Shown piece by piece: positions 6,622 through 7,346 of a DNA stretch of 7,346 bases. Positions within the stretch are counted from its first letter, which is position 1. Every line of letters starts with the position of its first letter. The stretch is from Candidatus Hydrogenedentota bacterium (GTDB taxonomy: Bacteria; Hydrogenedentota; Hydrogenedentia; Hydrogenedentales; SLHB01): contig SKRY01000020.1 of NCBI GenBank assembly GCA_007118235.1, positions 1 through 7,346 of the forward strand. The letters are read 5' to 3'. The position numbers and the translations under genes are program-made. The notes under the pieces are model-generated. The model was not told where the DNA came from. It was given only the letters and a program-made list of their open reading frames with translations, and did no database searches.

Positions 6622-7346
6622 ATGGATAATCGAATCGACCGCCGCGCGATGATGCGGGGCGTGGCAGTGGGGGGCGCGTTGACAGCGGGCCTGGCGGCGG
6701 GCGGAGCAGCCGTTCGCGCCGCGGCGGCCGACGTCAACGGTGCGGCGCTCAATGTGAAGGAGCACGGGGTTCGCGGAGATGGGGAGACCCACGAAGCCGA
6801 ACGCCTGCAAGAACTGTTGAACGGGTTGGCGGAACAGGGCGGGGGAATCGCCGTGCTTCCGCCGGGCCGCTACGTCCTTGAGAAAACCCTGCTGATTCCG
6901 TCGGGGGTGCACGTCATTGGCCATGGCGTTTCCACGGTCTTTGAGGGGTACCGGCCGGATGGCGTGGACGGGTACGCGCTGATCGCCAACGATGGCATCG
7001 TGACCGCGGAAGGCTACGATGGCGCGAGCGATTTCTCGCTCCGGGACGTTGCCCTCGACTCACCGCGCACCAACGGCATCGTGTTGGTTCACGCCCGCAA
7101 CGGCTACTTCGCCAACATCCACGGCGTGGACACGTACCATCATTACTTCGACATCGCGGGCTCGAAAAACATCGTGGTCGAGAACGTCTTTCTCACGGGC
7201 CGTAGCGGGACCGCGCCCTTTCAGATCGACGGCAGCCCGTTCTACAACAACACGTGGGATGGCGAGACGAATGTGCAACCCATCCAAGACGGCACGCCGA
7301 ACGACGGCATTTTCCTGTCAAACTCCGTGATACACCCCGCCAACCG
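6622..7346 (+). CDS. Tat-exported pectate-lyase-like beta-helix protein (3' end outside window)
   Basis: The first 241 residues are visible and the gene continues past the window edge. The N-terminus 'RIDRRAMMRG', followed by a Gly/Ala-rich hydrophobic stretch to about residue 36, fits a twin-arginine signal peptide with cleavage near 'RAAAA/D'. Next comes the start of a Pectate_lyase_3-type right-handed beta-helix: 'LNVKEHGVRGDGETHEAERL' (about 43-62), 'GGGIAVLPPGRYVLEKTLLIPSGVHVIG' split over about 73-100, and then repeated short beta rungs such as 'NGIVLVHARNGYFANIHGVDT'. The family includes polygalacturonases, pectate and other polysaccharide lyases, and phage tailspikes. The catalytic residues would lie beyond the window, so the activity is unknown. 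AAAGGAG at 6609-6615 is ideally spaced, 6 nt before the ATG. Tat export implies folding in the cytoplasm before secretion. Together with GH51 it suggests glycan degradation. Confidence 0.82.
   Translation, partial: MDNRIDRRAMMRGVAVGGALTAGLAAGGAAVRAAAADVNGAALNVKEHGVRGDGETHEAERLQELLNGLAEQGGGIAVLPPGRYVLEKTLLIPSGVHVIGHGVSTVFEGYRPDGVDGYALIANDGIVTAEGYDGASDFSLRDVALDSPRTNGIVLVHARNGYFANIHGVDTYHHYFDIAGSKNIVVENVFLTGRSGTAPFQIDGSPFYNNTWDGETNVQPIQDGTPNDGIFLSNSVIHPAN

Noticed and set aside
1..7346. CRISPR array, tRNA, rRNA or transposase
   Set aside because: No regularly spaced direct repeats, no cloverleaf with CCA-type end, no rRNA-like stretch, and no transposase motifs seen on either strand.

Overview
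The window is a GC-rich bacterial chromosome fragment with five intact or partial protein genes and one frame-broken gene, all on the + strand. Three traits suggest a polysaccharide-degrading bacterium of the PVC/Hydrogenedentota/Planctomycetes kind: a secreted arabinofuranosidase, a Tat-exported beta-helix protein, and an intergenic spacer packed with GC-rich palindromes. This placement is an inference from gene content; no rRNA or marker gene is present.

Layout. 22-393: small one-TM membrane protein that resembles LLH-type phage holins, closed by a strong hairpin terminator. 394-810: gene-free spacer with the terminator, a C/G palindrome, a 71-bp palindromic element bounded by TACCGCC/GGCGGTA, and two hairpins just before the next gene. 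811-1293: stand-alone PTS EIIA (fructose/PtsN type). 1352-3241: secreted GH51 alpha-L-arabinofuranosidase with both catalytic glutamates. 3301-4873: polytopic GT-C (PMT/ArnT-like) glycosyltransferase whose frame is broken at a run of 13 G. 4889-4942: ghost of a second GH51 gene, only its last 17 codons plus stop. 5038-6606: a second, intact GT-C paralogue. 6622-end: Tat-signal protein with a pectate-lyase-like beta-helix domain, cut by the window edge.

How it fits together. From 811 on, gaps are short and I see no convincing terminator, so EIIA, GH51, the two GTs and the beta-helix protein could be one transcription unit. GH51 and the beta-helix protein would act outside the cytoplasm on plant- or algal-type glycans. 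EIIA would be a regulatory phospho-acceptor rather than a transporter part. The two GTs would move lipid-linked sugars onto an envelope acceptor.

Most notable: the history of the GH51-GT block. A [GH51-GT] unit appears to have been duplicated. The second GH51 has been erased except for a 54-nt tail that differs from the intact gene at five positions, all synonymous. The first GT carries a G13 tract exactly where its paralogue has an interrupted Gly-Gly codon pair. This could be a phase-variable switch, a fresh null mutation, or a homopolymer sequencing error.
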